Below, one piece after another: positions 14,266-22,865 of a stretch of DNA of 23,421 nt. The DNA is from an uncultured Lachnospiraceae bacterium. Lineage in GTDB: Bacteria > Bacillota_A > Clostridia > Lachnospirales > Lachnospiraceae. The stretch is from contig CAJLNC010000041.1 of assembly GCA_905207905.1 (NCBI GenBank), positions 1-23,421 on the forward strand, read 5' to 3'. A model generated the notes under the pieces. That model did not search any database. It was not told the DNA's origin and was given only the letters and a program-made list of their open reading frames with translations. The first letter of the stretch is position 1, and each line of letters starts with the position of its first letter. Position numbers and translations under genes: made by a program.

Positions 14266-14294
14266 GGTATTCTTTGCGGAGTGATCCATACAAT
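14266..14294 (+). promoter_or_regulatory. Sigma-E-like (mother cell) promoter of spoIIP
   Basis: CATACAAT (14287-14294) is an exact match to the sigma-E -10 consensus CATACAnT. GGTATTC (14266-14272), 14 bases upstream, is a fair -35. spoIIP is sigma-E dependent in Bacillus subtilis, so position and motif agree. Confidence 0.65.
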
Positions 14295-14350
14295 AGAAAT
14301 CAGATCTGCAAATAGCAGATTAGATCTGTCCTTTTGGCGGAATATTTAAG

Positions 14351-14382
14351 AAATCCCTTTCATATATATAAAAAGGGGGTTT
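14351..14382 (+). terminator. Hairpin before spoIIP: weak terminator and/or SD-sequestering stem
   Basis: AAATCCCTTT (14351-14360) can pair with AAAGGGGGTTT (14372-14382, two G-U pairs) around an AT-rich loop, followed by TTCTATG. The right arm contains the AAGGGGG ribosome site of spoIIP. So the stem could end gpr read-through, mask the spoIIP start, or both. A second imperfect stem (ATCTGC/GCAGAT) lies at about 14303-14323. Confidence 0.4.
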
Positions 14383-14385
14383 TCT

Positions 14386-15654
14386 ATGGGAAATGGCGGC
14401 GGATGGTTTGAAAAGTTACTGCAAGGATGTATCCTGGTCACTGGCTGCTACATTATTTATCGGGGCGGCACTATTTTGGCGGAAACCGGATATCTGGGGA
14501 GTATTTTATCCTCAGACCCGGTTGTTTCTGTAGTGCAGGAAACTGTCCTGAATACATATCTCCCTGGCTATCCGCACGTTTTGGAGGAACTTCCCCAGGA
14601 TGGAGCACTGGCAGAATGGCTGGAACAGCTGATTCCGATTTTGAAAAACTGGTACAAGCAGGGGCTTGAGCAGGAGGCAAGGCAGGAGGAGCTGCGTATA
14701 TCGGAGGCGGGAGAGACAGACACGGAGGAAGGCATAAAAGATCCGGAGGAAGCGAAGAAGGGTTCAGAACCGGAGACGGATGAACAGACTGCTTTTGGAG
14801 AGGAAAGAGACCCAAAATCTCAGGAGACAGAAGAGACGGAGGGGTATCAGGAAGTTTTGGCAGGCGGTGCAGGGCCGGAGGAAACTCTGCTCATGGATCA
14901 GCTGGCGGATTTTGATTATCTTTTGAATCATTATTTTGTGATAGACCAGGATACTACGGCAGACGAGACGCTTCTGGATGCGGAGCGCTTTCTTTCCTAT
15001 GACCTGAAACTGGTGCAGGAGCCAGAGGTGCCTCAGATTTTGATTTATCATACCCATTCCCAGGAAACTTTTTTGGATTCGGAGCCTGGTGCAAAGGAGG
15101 ATACCATCCTTGGCATGGGCGAATATCTGAAAGAGCTGCTGGAAGGATACGGGTATCAGGTGATCCATGATACCGGAGTTTATGATCTGGTGAATGGAGT
15201 GCTGGATCGCAGCGCTGCTTACGATTATGCCAGAACCGCGGTTGAAAAGATCCTGGAGGAGCATCCCACGATAGAGGTGATCATTGATCTTCACCGGGAC
15301 GGGGTGGAAGGAGAACATTTTGTGACAGAGATCGGTGGAAAACCAGCCTCCCGGATCATGTTTTTCAATGGGATCTCCCAAAACAGCAGTGGCCAGCCCA
15401 TAGACTATCTGTACAATCCTTATATTCAGGAGAATCTGGCGTTTTCTTTTCAGATGCAGCTGGCAGCCGAAAAAAAATATCCCGGTTTTACCCGGAATAT
15501 TTATCTGAAAGGTCAGCGCTACAACCTTCATCTGCGGCCACGCTCCCTGTTGATCGAGGCTGGCACTCAGTTGAATACAGTGGAGGAGGAGCGCAATGCC
15601 ATGGAGCCTCTGGCGCAGCTTCTCCATGAGGTATTAAGCGGAGAGAATAAATAG
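14386..15654 (+). CDS. spoIIP: Stage II sporulation protein P (engulfment peptidoglycan hydrolase)
   Basis: A 422-residue membrane-anchored SpoIIP. An N-terminal membrane segment (about 11-30) is followed by a low-complexity acidic linker (about 95-165) and the SpoIIP amidase/endopeptidase domain (about 210-420). Zinc-site and catalytic motifs are visible: LIYHTHSQETF (H222, H224, E227), VIIDLHRDG (H303) and RPRSLLIEAGTQLNTVEEE. SpoIIP, with SpoIID and SpoIIM, thins septal peptidoglycan and drives engulfment of the forespore. AAGGGGG precedes the ATG. It follows gpr after 145 bases that hold a sigma-E-like promoter and a hairpin. The N-terminal half is divergent, as usual for clostridial members. 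Confidence 0.96.
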   Translation: MGNGGGWFEKLLQGCILVTGCYIIYRGGTILAETGYLGSILSSDPVVSVVQETVLNTYLPGYPHVLEELPQDGALAEWLEQLIPILKNWYKQGLEQEARQEELRISEAGETDTEEGIKDPEEAKKGSEPETDEQTAFGEERDPKSQETEETEGYQEVLAGGAGPEETLLMDQLADFDYLLNHYFVIDQDTTADETLLDAERFLSYDLKLVQEPEVPQILIYHTHSQETFLDSEPGAKEDTILGMGEYLKELLEGYGYQVIHDTGVYDLVNGVLDRSAAYDYARTAVEKILEEHPTIEVIIDLHRDGVEGEHFVTEIGGKPASRIMFFNGISQNSSGQPIDYLYNPYIQENLAFSFQMQLAAEKKYPGFTRNIYLKGQRYNLHLRPRSLLIEAGTQLNTVEEERNAMEPLAQLLHEVLSGENK

Positions 15655-15693
15655 GTTTTTCCGGAAAAACAGCGGATTTCTCTAGAAAAACCT
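15655..15693 (+). other. Overlapping inverted repeats after spoIIP
   Basis: GTTTTTCCGGAAAAAC (15655-15670) is a perfect palindrome directly after the spoIIP stop. AGGTTTTT (15653-15660) can instead pair with AAAAACCT (15686-15693). It lacks a GC-rich stem with a trailing T-run, so it is a poor terminator in the usual sense, but it is the only candidate before lepA. Confidence 0.35.
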
Positions 15694-15761
15694 ATGAAAA
15701 TTGTTCAGCGTTTGATTAGTATTCCTGTTTTTAGGCAGCAAAATAAATTGAATCCCCCTAC

Positions 15762-15791
15762 TGGACAAAGGGAAAACGGATATGCTACAAT
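15762..15791 (+). promoter_or_regulatory. Sigma-A promoter of lepA
   Basis: TGGACA (15762-15767) and TACAAT (15786-15791) are 18 bases apart, with an extended -10 TGC just before the -10 box. It lies about 100 bases before the lepA start. Confidence 0.7.
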
Positions 15792-15890
15792 CTACCTTAG
15801 AATGAGGCAGAGTGCCCTTTAAATATCAGCGCCCAGGAAATGGAGACTGCAGAGCGGCATAGGCAGGGCGCTTTATAGGAGGAATCAAGT

Positions 15891-17705
15891 TTGGCAGGAA
15901 TAGAACAGAGCAAAATCAGGAACTTTTGCATTATCGCACATATAGACCATGGGAAATCTACGCTGGCGGACCGGATTATTGAGCGGACGGGACTGCTTAC
16001 CAGCCGGGAGATGCAGGCGCAGGTACTGGACAATATGGATTTGGAGCGGGAGCGGGGGATCACGATCAAGGCTCAGACAGTCCGCACAGTGTACCGGGCA
16101 AAGGATGGGGAGGAATATATCTTTAACCTGATCGATACTCCGGGACATGTGGATTTTAACTATGAGGTGTCCAGAAGCCTGGCAGCCTGCGACGGAGCGA
16201 TTTTGGTGGTGGATGCCGCTCAGGGAATTGAGGCTCAGACCCTGGCCAATGTGTATCTGGCTTTGGATCATGATCTGGATGTGTTTCCGGTGATCAATAA
16301 GATCGATCTTCCCAGTGCAGATCCGGAGCGGGTGATCAATGAGATTGAGGATGTGATTGGCATTGAGGCTCAGGATGCGCCCAGAATCTCCGCCAAGACG
16401 GGAGAAAATGTGGACGAGGTGCTGGAGCAGATTGTAGCCAGGATCCCTGCGCCTAAGGGCGATCCGGAGGCCCCCTTAAAGGCTCTGATTTTTGATTCTT
16501 TGTATGATGCCTATAAGGGTGTGATCGTATTTTGCAGGATCAAGGAAGGAGCTGTACACCGCGGTACCAGAATCCGTATGATGGCCACCGGGGCAGAGGC
16601 AGAGGTGGTGGAAGTAGGTTATTTTGGAGCAGGCCAGTTCATTCCCTGTGAGGAATTGTCCGCAGGCATGGTAGGATATCTCACCGCCAGCTTGAAAAAT
16701 GTGAAGGATACACGGGTGGGAGATACGGTGACAGATGCAGGCCGCCCCTGTGATAAAGCGCTTCCGGGTTACAAAAAGGTAAATCCCATGGTGTATTGCG
16801 GGATGTATCCGGCAGACAGCGCCAAGTATACCGATCTTCGGGATGCTCTGGAAAAGCTGCAGCTAAACGATGCTTCTTTGCAGTTTGAGCCGGAGACCTC
16901 CATTGCATTGGGCTTTGGATTCCGCTGTGGTTTTCTGGGACTTCTGCACCTGGAGATCATCCAGGAGCGGCTGGAGCGGGAGTATAATCTGGATCTGGTG
17001 ACCACTGCTCCCGGAGTTATCTATAAAGTATACAAGACAAACGGGGAAATGATCGAATTGACCAATCCTTCCAATCTTCCGGATCCTTCGGAGATCGAAT
17101 ATATGGAGGAGCCTATGGTCAGCGCAGAGATCATGGTGACCACAGAATTTATTGGTTCCATCATGGAGCTTTGCCAGGAGCGCCGGGGCGTTTATATCAG
17201 CATTGAATATATGGAAGAGACCCGGGCTTTGCTGAAATATGATTTGCCGCTGAATGAGATTATCTATGATTTCTTTGATGCGCTGAAATCCAGGTCCAGA
17301 GGATACGCTTCTTTTGATTATGAATTGAAAGGATATGTGCGCTCTGAACTGGTGAAGCTGGATATTTTGGTAAATCGGGAGGAAGTGGACGCCCTCTCTT
17401 TCATTGTTCACGCTCAGACAGCCTATGAGCGGGGCCGGAGAATGTGTGAGCGGCTGAAGGAAGAGATCCCAAGACAGCTTTTTGAGATTCCTATTCAGGC
17501 AGCCATCGGCGGAAAGATTATTGCCAGGGAGACAGTGAAAGCCATGCGCAAGGATGTACTGGCAAAATGTTACGGCGGAGATATCAGCCGAAAGAAGAAG
17601 CTTTTGGAGAAGCAGAAGGAAGGAAAGAAGCGTATGCGCCAGGTGGGAAATGTGGAGATTCCCCAGAAGGCCTTTATGAGCGTACTGAAGTTGGACGAGA
17701 AGTAG
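15891..17705 (+). CDS. lepA: Elongation factor 4 (back-translocase LepA)
   Basis: A 604-residue LepA/EF4 GTPase, full length. The G motifs are clear: AHIDHGKST (G1), GITIKAQTV (G2), [12 protein letters not shown] (G3) and [11 protein letters not shown] (G4). They are followed by domain II, EF-G-like domains, and the LepA-specific C-terminal domain ending with [18 protein letters not shown], then [13 protein letters not shown]. LepA binds the ribosome and affects stalled or misplaced elongation and 30S assembly. The start is TTG, with TAGGAGGA seven bases upstream. hemW follows after 84 bases, the common lepA-hemW order in Firmicutes. Confidence 0.98.
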   Translation: MAGIEQSKIRNFCIIAHIDHGKSTLADRIIERTGLLTSREMQAQVLDNMDLERERGITIKAQTVRTVYRAKDGEEYIFNLIDTPGHVDFNYEVSRSLAACDGAILVVDAAQGIEAQTLANVYLALDHDLDVFPVINKIDLPSADPERVINEIEDVIGIEAQDAPRISAKTGENVDEVLEQIVARIPAPKGDPEAPLKALIFDSLYDAYKGVIVFCRIKEGAVHRGTRIRMMATGAEAEVVEVGYFGAGQFIPCEELSAGMVGYLTASLKNVKDTRVGDTVTDAGRPCDKALPGYKKVNPMVYCGMYPADSAKYTDLRDALEKLQLNDASLQFEPETSIALGFGFRCGFLGLLHLEIIQERLEREYNLDLVTTAPGVIYKVYKTNGEMIELTNPSNLPDPSEIEYMEEPMVSAEIMVTTEFIGSIMELCQERRGVYISIEYMEETRALLKYDLPLNEIIYDFFDALKSRSRGYASFDYELKGYVRSELVKLDILVNREEVDALSFIVHAQTAYERGRRMCERLKEEIPRQLFEIPIQAAIGGKIIARETVKAMRKDVLAKCYGGDISRKKKLLEKQKEGKKRMRQVGNVEIPQKAFMSVLKLDEK

Positions 17706-17789
17706 GAGACTTTGACATAAAAGGAAATAGTGTTTGGACAAGGCGAGACGGGATAACGAACTATGGAAGTGACGGATAAGGGGAACCGA

Positions 17790-18995
17790 ATGAAAGAGGA
17801 GGGGAGAACACAGCTGGGGATCTATGTGCATATCCCCTTTTGTGTTCGCAAATGTAATTACTGTGATTTTCTCTCCGGGCCGGCAGAGGCGAAAGTACGA
17901 AAGAGATATGTAGAACAGCTGATCCGGGAGATTGGCTGTTTCCCTCACCCGGAAAGGTATCGGGTGGTCAGCGTATTTTTTGGGGGAGGCACCCCTTCTC
18001 TGCTGGAAGGGGAGGACATTGGGAGAATTTTAGAAGTTCTGGGGCAGCTGTTTTCGGAGGTGAGAGCGGCCAGATATGCCGGAAGGGAAGGGGGTGGACA
18101 GAGGAAAGCTCCGGGGAGGTTTGGGCCAGAGATTACCATAGAGTGCAATCCAGGGACACTTACCAGAGAAAAGCTGGAGCAGTATCGAAAATGGGGAATA
18201 AACCGTCTCAGTATCGGCCTCCAGTCCACAGATAATCAGGAACTTCGTCTGCTGGGGCGAATCCATACCTGGGAGGAATTTCTGGAAAATTATCAGGCAG
18301 CCAGGGCGGCTGGATTTTCTAATATTAATATCGATCTGATGTCCGGGCTTCCGGGACAGAGCGCAGCCTCCTGGCGGGAGACTCTTCAGAAAGTGCTGGC
18401 CTTAAATCCGGAGCATATCTCCGCCTACAGCTTGATTGTGGAGGAGGGGACTGTTTTTGATCGGTGGTATGGACAGTCGGAGCAGAGATTTCCTCCTCTT
18501 CCCTCAGAGGAGGAGGAGCGGCAGATGTATTATGATACGGAAAAAATTCTGGGAACGGCGGGGCTGGAGCGGTATGAGATCTCAAACTATGCCCTGCCGG
18601 GCTGTGAGAGCATCCATAACAGCGGCTACTGGCTGAGGAGAGCGTACGCAGGTTTCGGCCTGGGAGCTTCCTCTCAGATAGGTCATATGCGCTATAAGAA
18701 TACGGATTCTATGGAAGAGTACCTTCAGGGAGATTTTTCTAAAAAGGAAGTGGAGGAGCTTACCAGGAAGGATGAAATAGAGGAGACCATGTTTCTGGGA
18801 CTGCGGATGATGCGGGGGGTTGACCGGGAGGAATTTTTTCGAAAGTTTCAGATACCGCTGGAAGATGTGTACCAAAAGCAGATCCTGCGGCTGGAGGAAC
18901 AGGGATTGCTGGAGGAGAAGGGAACCAGACTGCGCCTGACCAGCCGGGGGATTGATGTGAGCAACCGAGTGCTGGCGGAGTTTCTGCTGGATTGA
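17790..18995 (+). CDS. hemW: Radical SAM heme chaperone HemW
   Basis: A 401-residue radical SAM protein with YVHIPFCVRKCNYCDF (C18, C22, C25). This is the CxxxCxYC-x-F form of HemW, which lacks the fourth cysteine of true HemN. FFGGGTPSLL, ITIECNPGTL, GINRLSIGLQS and NIDLMSGLPGQ follow in family order, with a C-terminal HemN_C domain (about 310-390). HemW proteins bind heme and are thought to insert it into respiratory proteins; older annotations call them oxygen-independent coproporphyrinogen oxidase. I chose the ATG at 17790 with AAGGGG upstream; an ATG at 17763 has no ribosome site. A Gly/Arg-rich insertion (about 88-112) precedes the ITIECNPG strand and is longer than usual. Confidence 0.93.
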   Translation: MKEEGRTQLGIYVHIPFCVRKCNYCDFLSGPAEAKVRKRYVEQLIREIGCFPHPERYRVVSVFFGGGTPSLLEGEDIGRILEVLGQLFSEVRAARYAGREGGGQRKAPGRFGPEITIECNPGTLTREKLEQYRKWGINRLSIGLQSTDNQELRLLGRIHTWEEFLENYQAARAAGFSNINIDLMSGLPGQSAASWRETLQKVLALNPEHISAYSLIVEEGTVFDRWYGQSEQRFPPLPSEEEERQMYYDTEKILGTAGLERYEISNYALPGCESIHNSGYWLRRAYAGFGLGASSQIGHMRYKNTDSMEEYLQGDFSKKEVEELTRKDEIEETMFLGLRMMRGVDREEFFRKFQIPLEDVYQKQILRLEEQGLLEEKGTRLRLTSRGIDVSNRVLAEFLLD

Positions 18996-19080
18996 AAAAG
19001 CTTATCCAGAGGGGGGAAAGCCTTTTGCCATGCGGTATTTGATGGAAGAGAGGCAAGGGCGGGAACGAAGGGGGAGAAGT

Positions 19081-19968
19081 ATGAAGAAGATACGAAAGGG
19101 CATTAACAAAGAGACCAAGATCAATCCAGAAGCCATGCGATATGGATGCGCCGTTCTGGCAGCAGTGATTATTGCGGTGAACATTAAAACTTTTGTCCGG
19201 GCTGGTGGGCTGTATCCAGGAGGCTTTAGCGGTTTGACACTGCTTTTGCAGGGGATTTTTGAAAAATTTTTCTATGTGGAGGTTCCCTACACAGTGATCA
19301 ATCTGCTGTTGAATGCCATTCCGGTGGCTATTGGTCTGAAATTTATCGGAAAACGGTTTACTTTCAGTTCCTGCTGCGTGATTGTACTCTCCAGTGTGCT
19401 TACAGATGTGATACCAGTGCAGCCGATCACCTATGACACTCTTTTGGTCAGTATTTTTGGCGGTTTGATTAATGGGCTGGCTGTCAGCCTGTGTCTCATC
19501 GGCAACACCAGCAGCGGCGGAACGGATTTTATTGCCATCTTTTTCTCGGAAAAGTATGACAGAGATATCTGGAACTATATTTTCTGTGCCAATGCGGTGA
19601 TGCTTCTGGTGGCAGGAATCCTATTTGGCTGGGAGCGGGCACTTTATTCTATTATTTTTCAGTTTACTTCCACTCAGGTGGTGCAGATGCTTCACCAGAG
19701 ATATAAAAAGCATACGCTGTTTATTATCACCCACAGGCCGGACGAGGTGTACCGGGAGATTTCCCATCTTACCAGGCACTCCGCCACCAGATTTCAAGGC
19801 TATGGCTGTTATACCGGCGAGGGAACCAGCCTGCTGTACTCCGTAGTGTCCAGAGATGAGGCAAAGACGCTGGTGCGGAAGGTGCATGAGATCGACCCTC
19901 AGGCTTTTGTGAATATTATCAAGACAGACTATATTAATGGAAGATTCTATCACAAGACAGACTACTGA
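19081..19968 (+). CDS. YitT family membrane protein (DUF161/DUF2179)
   Basis: A 295-residue protein with about five membrane segments in the first 190 residues and a cytoplasmic C-terminal domain (about 210-290, TLFIITHRPDEVYREI, and GYCTGEG-type loop GYGCYTGEG). The stretch FVRAGGLYPGGFSGLTLLLQ and the GNTSSGGTDFIAI motif are typical of YitT/YpjC-type proteins, widespread in Firmicutes. Their transported substrate is not known. The start at 19081 is set by AAGGGGG 6 bases upstream; an ATG at 19030 would add a basic stretch unlike the family. It ends 2 bases before a strong terminator. Confidence 0.88.
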   Translation: MKKIRKGINKETKINPEAMRYGCAVLAAVIIAVNIKTFVRAGGLYPGGFSGLTLLLQGIFEKFFYVEVPYTVINLLLNAIPVAIGLKFIGKRFTFSSCCVIVLSSVLTDVIPVQPITYDTLLVSIFGGLINGLAVSLCLIGNTSSGGTDFIAIFFSEKYDRDIWNYIFCANAVMLLVAGILFGWERALYSIIFQFTSTQVVQMLHQRYKKHTLFIITHRPDEVYREISHLTRHSATRFQGYGCYTGEGTSLLYSVVSRDEAKTLVRKVHEIDPQAFVNIIKTDYINGRFYHKTDY

Positions 19969-19970
19969 AC

Positions 19971-20026
19971 AAAAAGGGGATTCTGCAAAATCCATCGGAA
20001 TTTGTATTTTGCAGAATCCCCTTTTT
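19971..20026. terminator. Bidirectional terminator with perfect 20-bp arms
   Basis: Arm 19971-19990 (AAAAAGGGGATTCTGCAAAA) is the exact complement of 20007-20026, around a 16-base loop, with T-runs on both outgoing strands. It serves the YitT gene and the convergent SGNH gene, and its outer edge overlaps the SGNH stop codon. Confidence 0.95.
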
Positions 20027-20783
20027 AGGTTAGAGACAGGATCTGCCGCACTGCGTAATCATGGATCATCCGGTAGGTGTCATAGGAATAGTGGACTCCG
20101 TCCGGGGATTCAAATTCCATGGAACGCAGATAGACATTGCTGTCTAAGTACTGATCCGGGAAGGCAGATTTCAGCTTTTCATTAAAAGCTGCGATTTCCA
20201 TATTGGTGACATGCTTGGCCTGCTCGGTCACCGGATTGACCGAGAGAAAGTAAAAGTCTGTGTCCGGATAAGCGGAGGAGAAGGTTTGGTAAAGCGCCAG
20301 GTAATCCTCTATGGCATCCAGATCATTAACGCCCAGGTTCAGTACCACCGGGGAGTCTGGATGCGCTTTTATGGCGTCCTCCATTTGAAATAAGCCGGAT
20401 TCGGTAAACCAGCGGTATCCTTCCCCCACTTCGCCAATGTAAGTACAGCTATCCTGGATTTCTGCCTCCGCCTCCCCCATGCCTACGGTGCGGGAATCGC
20501 CAACGAAGATCAGATGGTGGGTCGGAAGAGGGGCGGAAGCGGCCTTGGCGGCAGCCAGGGCTTTAGCAGTCTGCTCATCCGGCAAGGATTCTTCCATGTT
20601 CTCCTCTTTGGAAAGCGCCGGGGCAGTCTCGGATTCAGAGAGTACAGTTTCTGAATCCGACCAAGAGGAGAGCTTGTCATTTTTCTGATCCAGCATCAGA
20701 AAGATGCCAAGCCCCACAAGTCCTGCAATACAAAAGACAGAAAGCAGGATACCAAAAATCATTTCTTTTCTGATTTTTTTCAT
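20025..20783 (-). CDS. Membrane-anchored SGNH/GDSL esterase-like protein
   Basis: A 252-residue protein: one N-terminal membrane helix (about 8-30), a Ser/Glu-rich linker (about 38-85) and an SGNH hydrolase domain. Block I is FVGDSRTVGMG (S97), block III LNLGVNDLD (N153) and block V ESPDGVHYSYDTY (D228, H231). The block II glycine is likely in GEVGEGYRW. The enzyme should act outside the membrane as an esterase or acyltransferase on envelope or polysaccharide acyl groups; the substrate is unknown. Start: an ATG at 20783 or a GTG nine bases upstream (20792), neither perfectly spaced from AAAAGGA. It has its own promoter and no partner gene, and points away from hrcA. Confidence 0.85.
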   Translation of the reverse strand: MKKIRKEMIFGILLSVFCIAGLVGLGIFLMLDQKNDKLSSWSDSETVLSESETAPALSKEENMEESLPDEQTAKALAAAKAASAPLPTHHLIFVGDSRTVGMGEAEAEIQDSCTYIGEVGEGYRWFTESGLFQMEDAIKAHPDSPVVLNLGVNDLDAIEDYLALYQTFSSAYPDTDFYFLSVNPVTEQAKHVTNMEIAAFNEKLKSAFPDQYLDSNVYLRSMEFESPDGVHYSYDTYRMIHDYAVRQILSLT

Positions 20784-20871
20784 AGTAATCACACATCCTT
20801 TTCAAAGCGCCCGGTATTCGGAAGAATAACGGCATAAAATGCGTATGTATATGCGCAGATAAGATCTGGCT

Positions 20872-20901
20872 ATTATAGCACAATTCTTCCTATCAGTGTA
20901 A
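20872..20901 (-). promoter_or_regulatory. Sigma-A promoter of the SGNH gene
   Basis: On the minus strand TTACAC (20896-20901) and a perfect TATAAT (20872-20877) are 18 bases apart, with an extended TGC before the -10. It lies back to back with the hrcA promoter. Confidence 0.75.
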
Positions 20902-20928
20902 TAATTTGAAAAAAAATTTGAAAAACTA

Positions 20929-20957
20929 TTGACAAACGAATCTGGCTGTCATATTAT
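20929..20957 (+). promoter_or_regulatory. Sigma-A promoter of the hrcA-grpE-dnaK operon
   Basis: A perfect TTGACA (20929-20934) and TATTAT (20952-20957) are separated by 17 bases. The CIRCE operator begins 13 bases after the -10, covering the transcription start. Confidence 0.92.
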
Positions 20958-20970
20958 TATGTCATGAGTG

Positions 20971-20997
20971 TTAGCACTCTAAAGAAACGAGTGCTAA
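20971..20997 (+). promoter_or_regulatory. CIRCE operator (HrcA binding site)
   Basis: TTAGCACTC, nine spacer bases, then GAGTGCTAA: an exact match to the canonical CIRCE inverted repeat. HrcA, encoded by the next gene, binds it and represses the operon until heat stress titrates GroEL, so the operon is autoregulated. Confidence 0.98.
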
Positions 20998-21025
20998 CAA
21001 CTACCAGATGGAAGGAGGATTTCAG

Positions 21026-22054
21026 ATGCAGATGGATGACCGCAAATGGACGATCCTGCAGGCCATCATCAAAACGTACCTGGAGACGGGAGAACCAGTA
21101 GGTTCCAGAACCATTTCTAAATATCCGGATCTGAATTTGAGTTCCGCTACCATCCGTAATGAAATGTCAGATCTGGAGGAGATGGGATACATCCTGCAGC
21201 CCCATACTTCCGCAGGAAGAATTCCTTCTGACGCCGGTTATCGCTTCTATGTGGACCGGATGATGGAGGATAAGGACCGGGAAGTCACGGAGATGAAGGA
21301 GCTGATGATCCAGCGTCAGGATAAGATGGAGCTTTTGCTTAAGCAGGTGGTGAAGGTTCTGGCAGCCAATACCAACTACGCCACCATGATCTCCGGACCC
21401 CAGTATCATCAGACCAAACTGAAATTTATTCAGCTGTCTGTGGTAAGTCCCAGTCAGATACTGGCAGTGATTGTGGCTGAGGGAAATGTAGTCAAGAATA
21501 AAATGATCAACATGGAACACGGCCTGGATCAGGAAACGATATTGAAGCTGAATATTCTGTTAAACAGCAGTCTGAACGGTCTGACCATTGAACAGATTAA
21601 TCTGGCAACCATCTCCAAACTGAAGGAAGAGGCGGGAATCCACAGCGAGCTTGTCAGCCGGGTGCTGGATACGGTGGCGGAGGCCATCAGCCAGAAGGAG
21701 GATGTGGAGATTTATACCAGCGGAGCCACCAACTTTTTCCGGTATCCGGAGCTTAGCGACAGCGAAAAGGCCAGCGAGTTAATCAGCGCTTTTGAGGAAA
21801 AGCATCCTCTGGCCAGCCTGATGGACGGTCCGGAGCCAGAAACGGATGAACATGGCATTCAGGTTTATATCGGACAGGAGACGCCGGTGCCTACCATGAA
21901 GGACTGCAGTGTAGTGACTGCTTCCTATGATTTGGGGGACGGGATGTACGGCCGTATCGGGATCGTAGGACCTAAGCGTATGGATTATGACCGGGTTGTG
22001 GGAGTTTTGAAAAACCTGACACAGCAGTTAGATGAATTATTTAAAAAGAATTAG
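21026..22054 (+). CDS. hrcA: Heat-inducible transcription repressor HrcA
   Basis: A 342-residue HrcA. The N-terminal winged helix (about 1-75) has GEPVGSRTISKYPDLNLSSA, TIRNEMSDLEEMGYI and HTSAGRIPSDAGYRFYVD, all diagnostic. The rest is a GAF-like dimerisation domain with family blocks SVVSPSQILAVIV and the C-terminal GIVGPKRMDYDRVVGVLKNL. It represses chaperone operons by binding CIRCE and needs GroEL for full activity. The ATG at 21026 lies seven bases after AAGGAGG; another ATG at 21008 precedes that site and is unlikely. It is the first gene of hrcA-grpE-dnaK. Confidence 0.97.
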   Translation: MQMDDRKWTILQAIIKTYLETGEPVGSRTISKYPDLNLSSATIRNEMSDLEEMGYILQPHTSAGRIPSDAGYRFYVDRMMEDKDREVTEMKELMIQRQDKMELLLKQVVKVLAANTNYATMISGPQYHQTKLKFIQLSVVSPSQILAVIVAEGNVVKNKMINMEHGLDQETILKLNILLNSSLNGLTIEQINLATISKLKEEAGIHSELVSRVLDTVAEAISQKEDVEIYTSGATNFFRYPELSDSEKASELISAFEEKHPLASLMDGPEPETDEHGIQVYIGQETPVPTMKDCSVVTASYDLGDGMYGRIGIVGPKRMDYDRVVGVLKNLTQQLDELFKKN

Positions 22055-22084
22055 CCGGAAGGCTGGAAAGGTGGGAAAGATACA

Positions 22085-22735
22085 GTGGCAGAAATAAAGG
22101 ATGACAAGGCCCTGGATGAGACCACGCAGAACGCCGAAACAAAAGAGGCGGAAAAGACCATAGAGCAGGAAACCGTGGAAACACAGGAGCCGGATACCGT
22201 ATGTGAAGATCAGGAAGAGGAGCTGGCAGAGGATCAAGAGACCCAGGAAGAGGAGCCGGCACAGAAAAAGAGCTTCTTTGGAAAACGAAAAGAAAAAAAA
22301 GACAAGAAGGATATTCAGATCGAAGAGCTGACTGACCGGGTGCGCCGCCAGATGGCAGAGTTTGATAACTTCCGCAAACGCACAGAAAAAGAAAAGGCAG
22401 CCATGTATGAGATCGGAGCCAGAAGTGTGATTGAGAAGATCCTTCCGGTAGTAGATAATTTTGAGCGGGGGCTGGCCAGCGCGGGAGAGAATTCTGAGGA
22501 TCCTTATGTAGAGGGAATGCAGAAGATCTACAAACAGCTGATGACTACCCTGGAGGCTATGGAAGTAAAACCCATAGAGGCAGTAGGACAGGAGTTCAAT
22601 CCGGATTTCCACAATGCGGTGATGCATGTGGAGGATGAAAACCTGGGTGAAAATATCGTAGCCGAAGAGCTTCAGAAAGGCTACACCTATAAAGGATTTG
22701 TAGTTCGTCACAGTATGGTAAAGGTTGCCAATTGA
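22085..22735 (+). CDS. grpE: Nucleotide exchange factor GrpE
   Basis: A 216-residue GrpE with a GTG start. A long acidic, disordered N-terminus (about 1-60, then a Lys-rich patch 61-75) leads into the dimerising coiled coil (about 76-130; VRRQMAEFDNFRKRTEKEKA) and the C-terminal beta domain (LPVVDNFERGL, VGQEFNPDFHNAVMHV and the ending KGYTYKGFVVRHSMVKVAN). GrpE releases ADP from DnaK and serves as its thermosensor. It follows hrcA after 30 bases; AAGGTGG is about eight bases before the start. The acidic N-terminus is longer than in E. coli but usual in Firmicutes. Confidence 0.97.
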   Translation: MAEIKDDKALDETTQNAETKEAEKTIEQETVETQEPDTVCEDQEEELAEDQETQEEEPAQKKSFFGKRKEKKDKKDIQIEELTDRVRRQMAEFDNFRKRTEKEKAAMYEIGARSVIEKILPVVDNFERGLASAGENSEDPYVEGMQKIYKQLMTTLEAMEVKPIEAVGQEFNPDFHNAVMHVEDENLGENIVAEELQKGYTYKGFVVRHSMVKVAN

Positions 22736-22743
22736 CCTAGAGC

Positions 22744-22856
22744 ACTTAATGAAAACAAGCCGTATGGCGCAGGTTGAATTTAGTGCGAAGGTCGCACGAA
22801 GGAACTTAATGAATCTGACCGCAGGGAAGGATGAATTTAGTGAATCGGGCATCCTT
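22744..22856 (+). repeat. Two imperfect hairpin repeats between grpE and dnaK
   Basis: The 184-base gap holds two related units: ACTTAAT at 22744 and 22804 (60 bases apart), each followed about 25-30 bases later by TGAATTTAGTG (22775 and 22832). The two ends of each unit are roughly complementary, so each can fold on itself. GTGCGA-AGG-TCGCAC (22783-22797) and AAGGATG/CATCCTT (22827-22856) are further stems. It may be an RNA processing or stability site inside the operon, or a dispersed repeat. Confidence 0.55.
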
Positions 22857-22865
22857 AGATAATAA

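Noticed and set aside
16863..17948. 361-codon minus-strand ORF opposite lepA
   Set aside because: Antisense of the conserved lepA coding sequence; no start signal.
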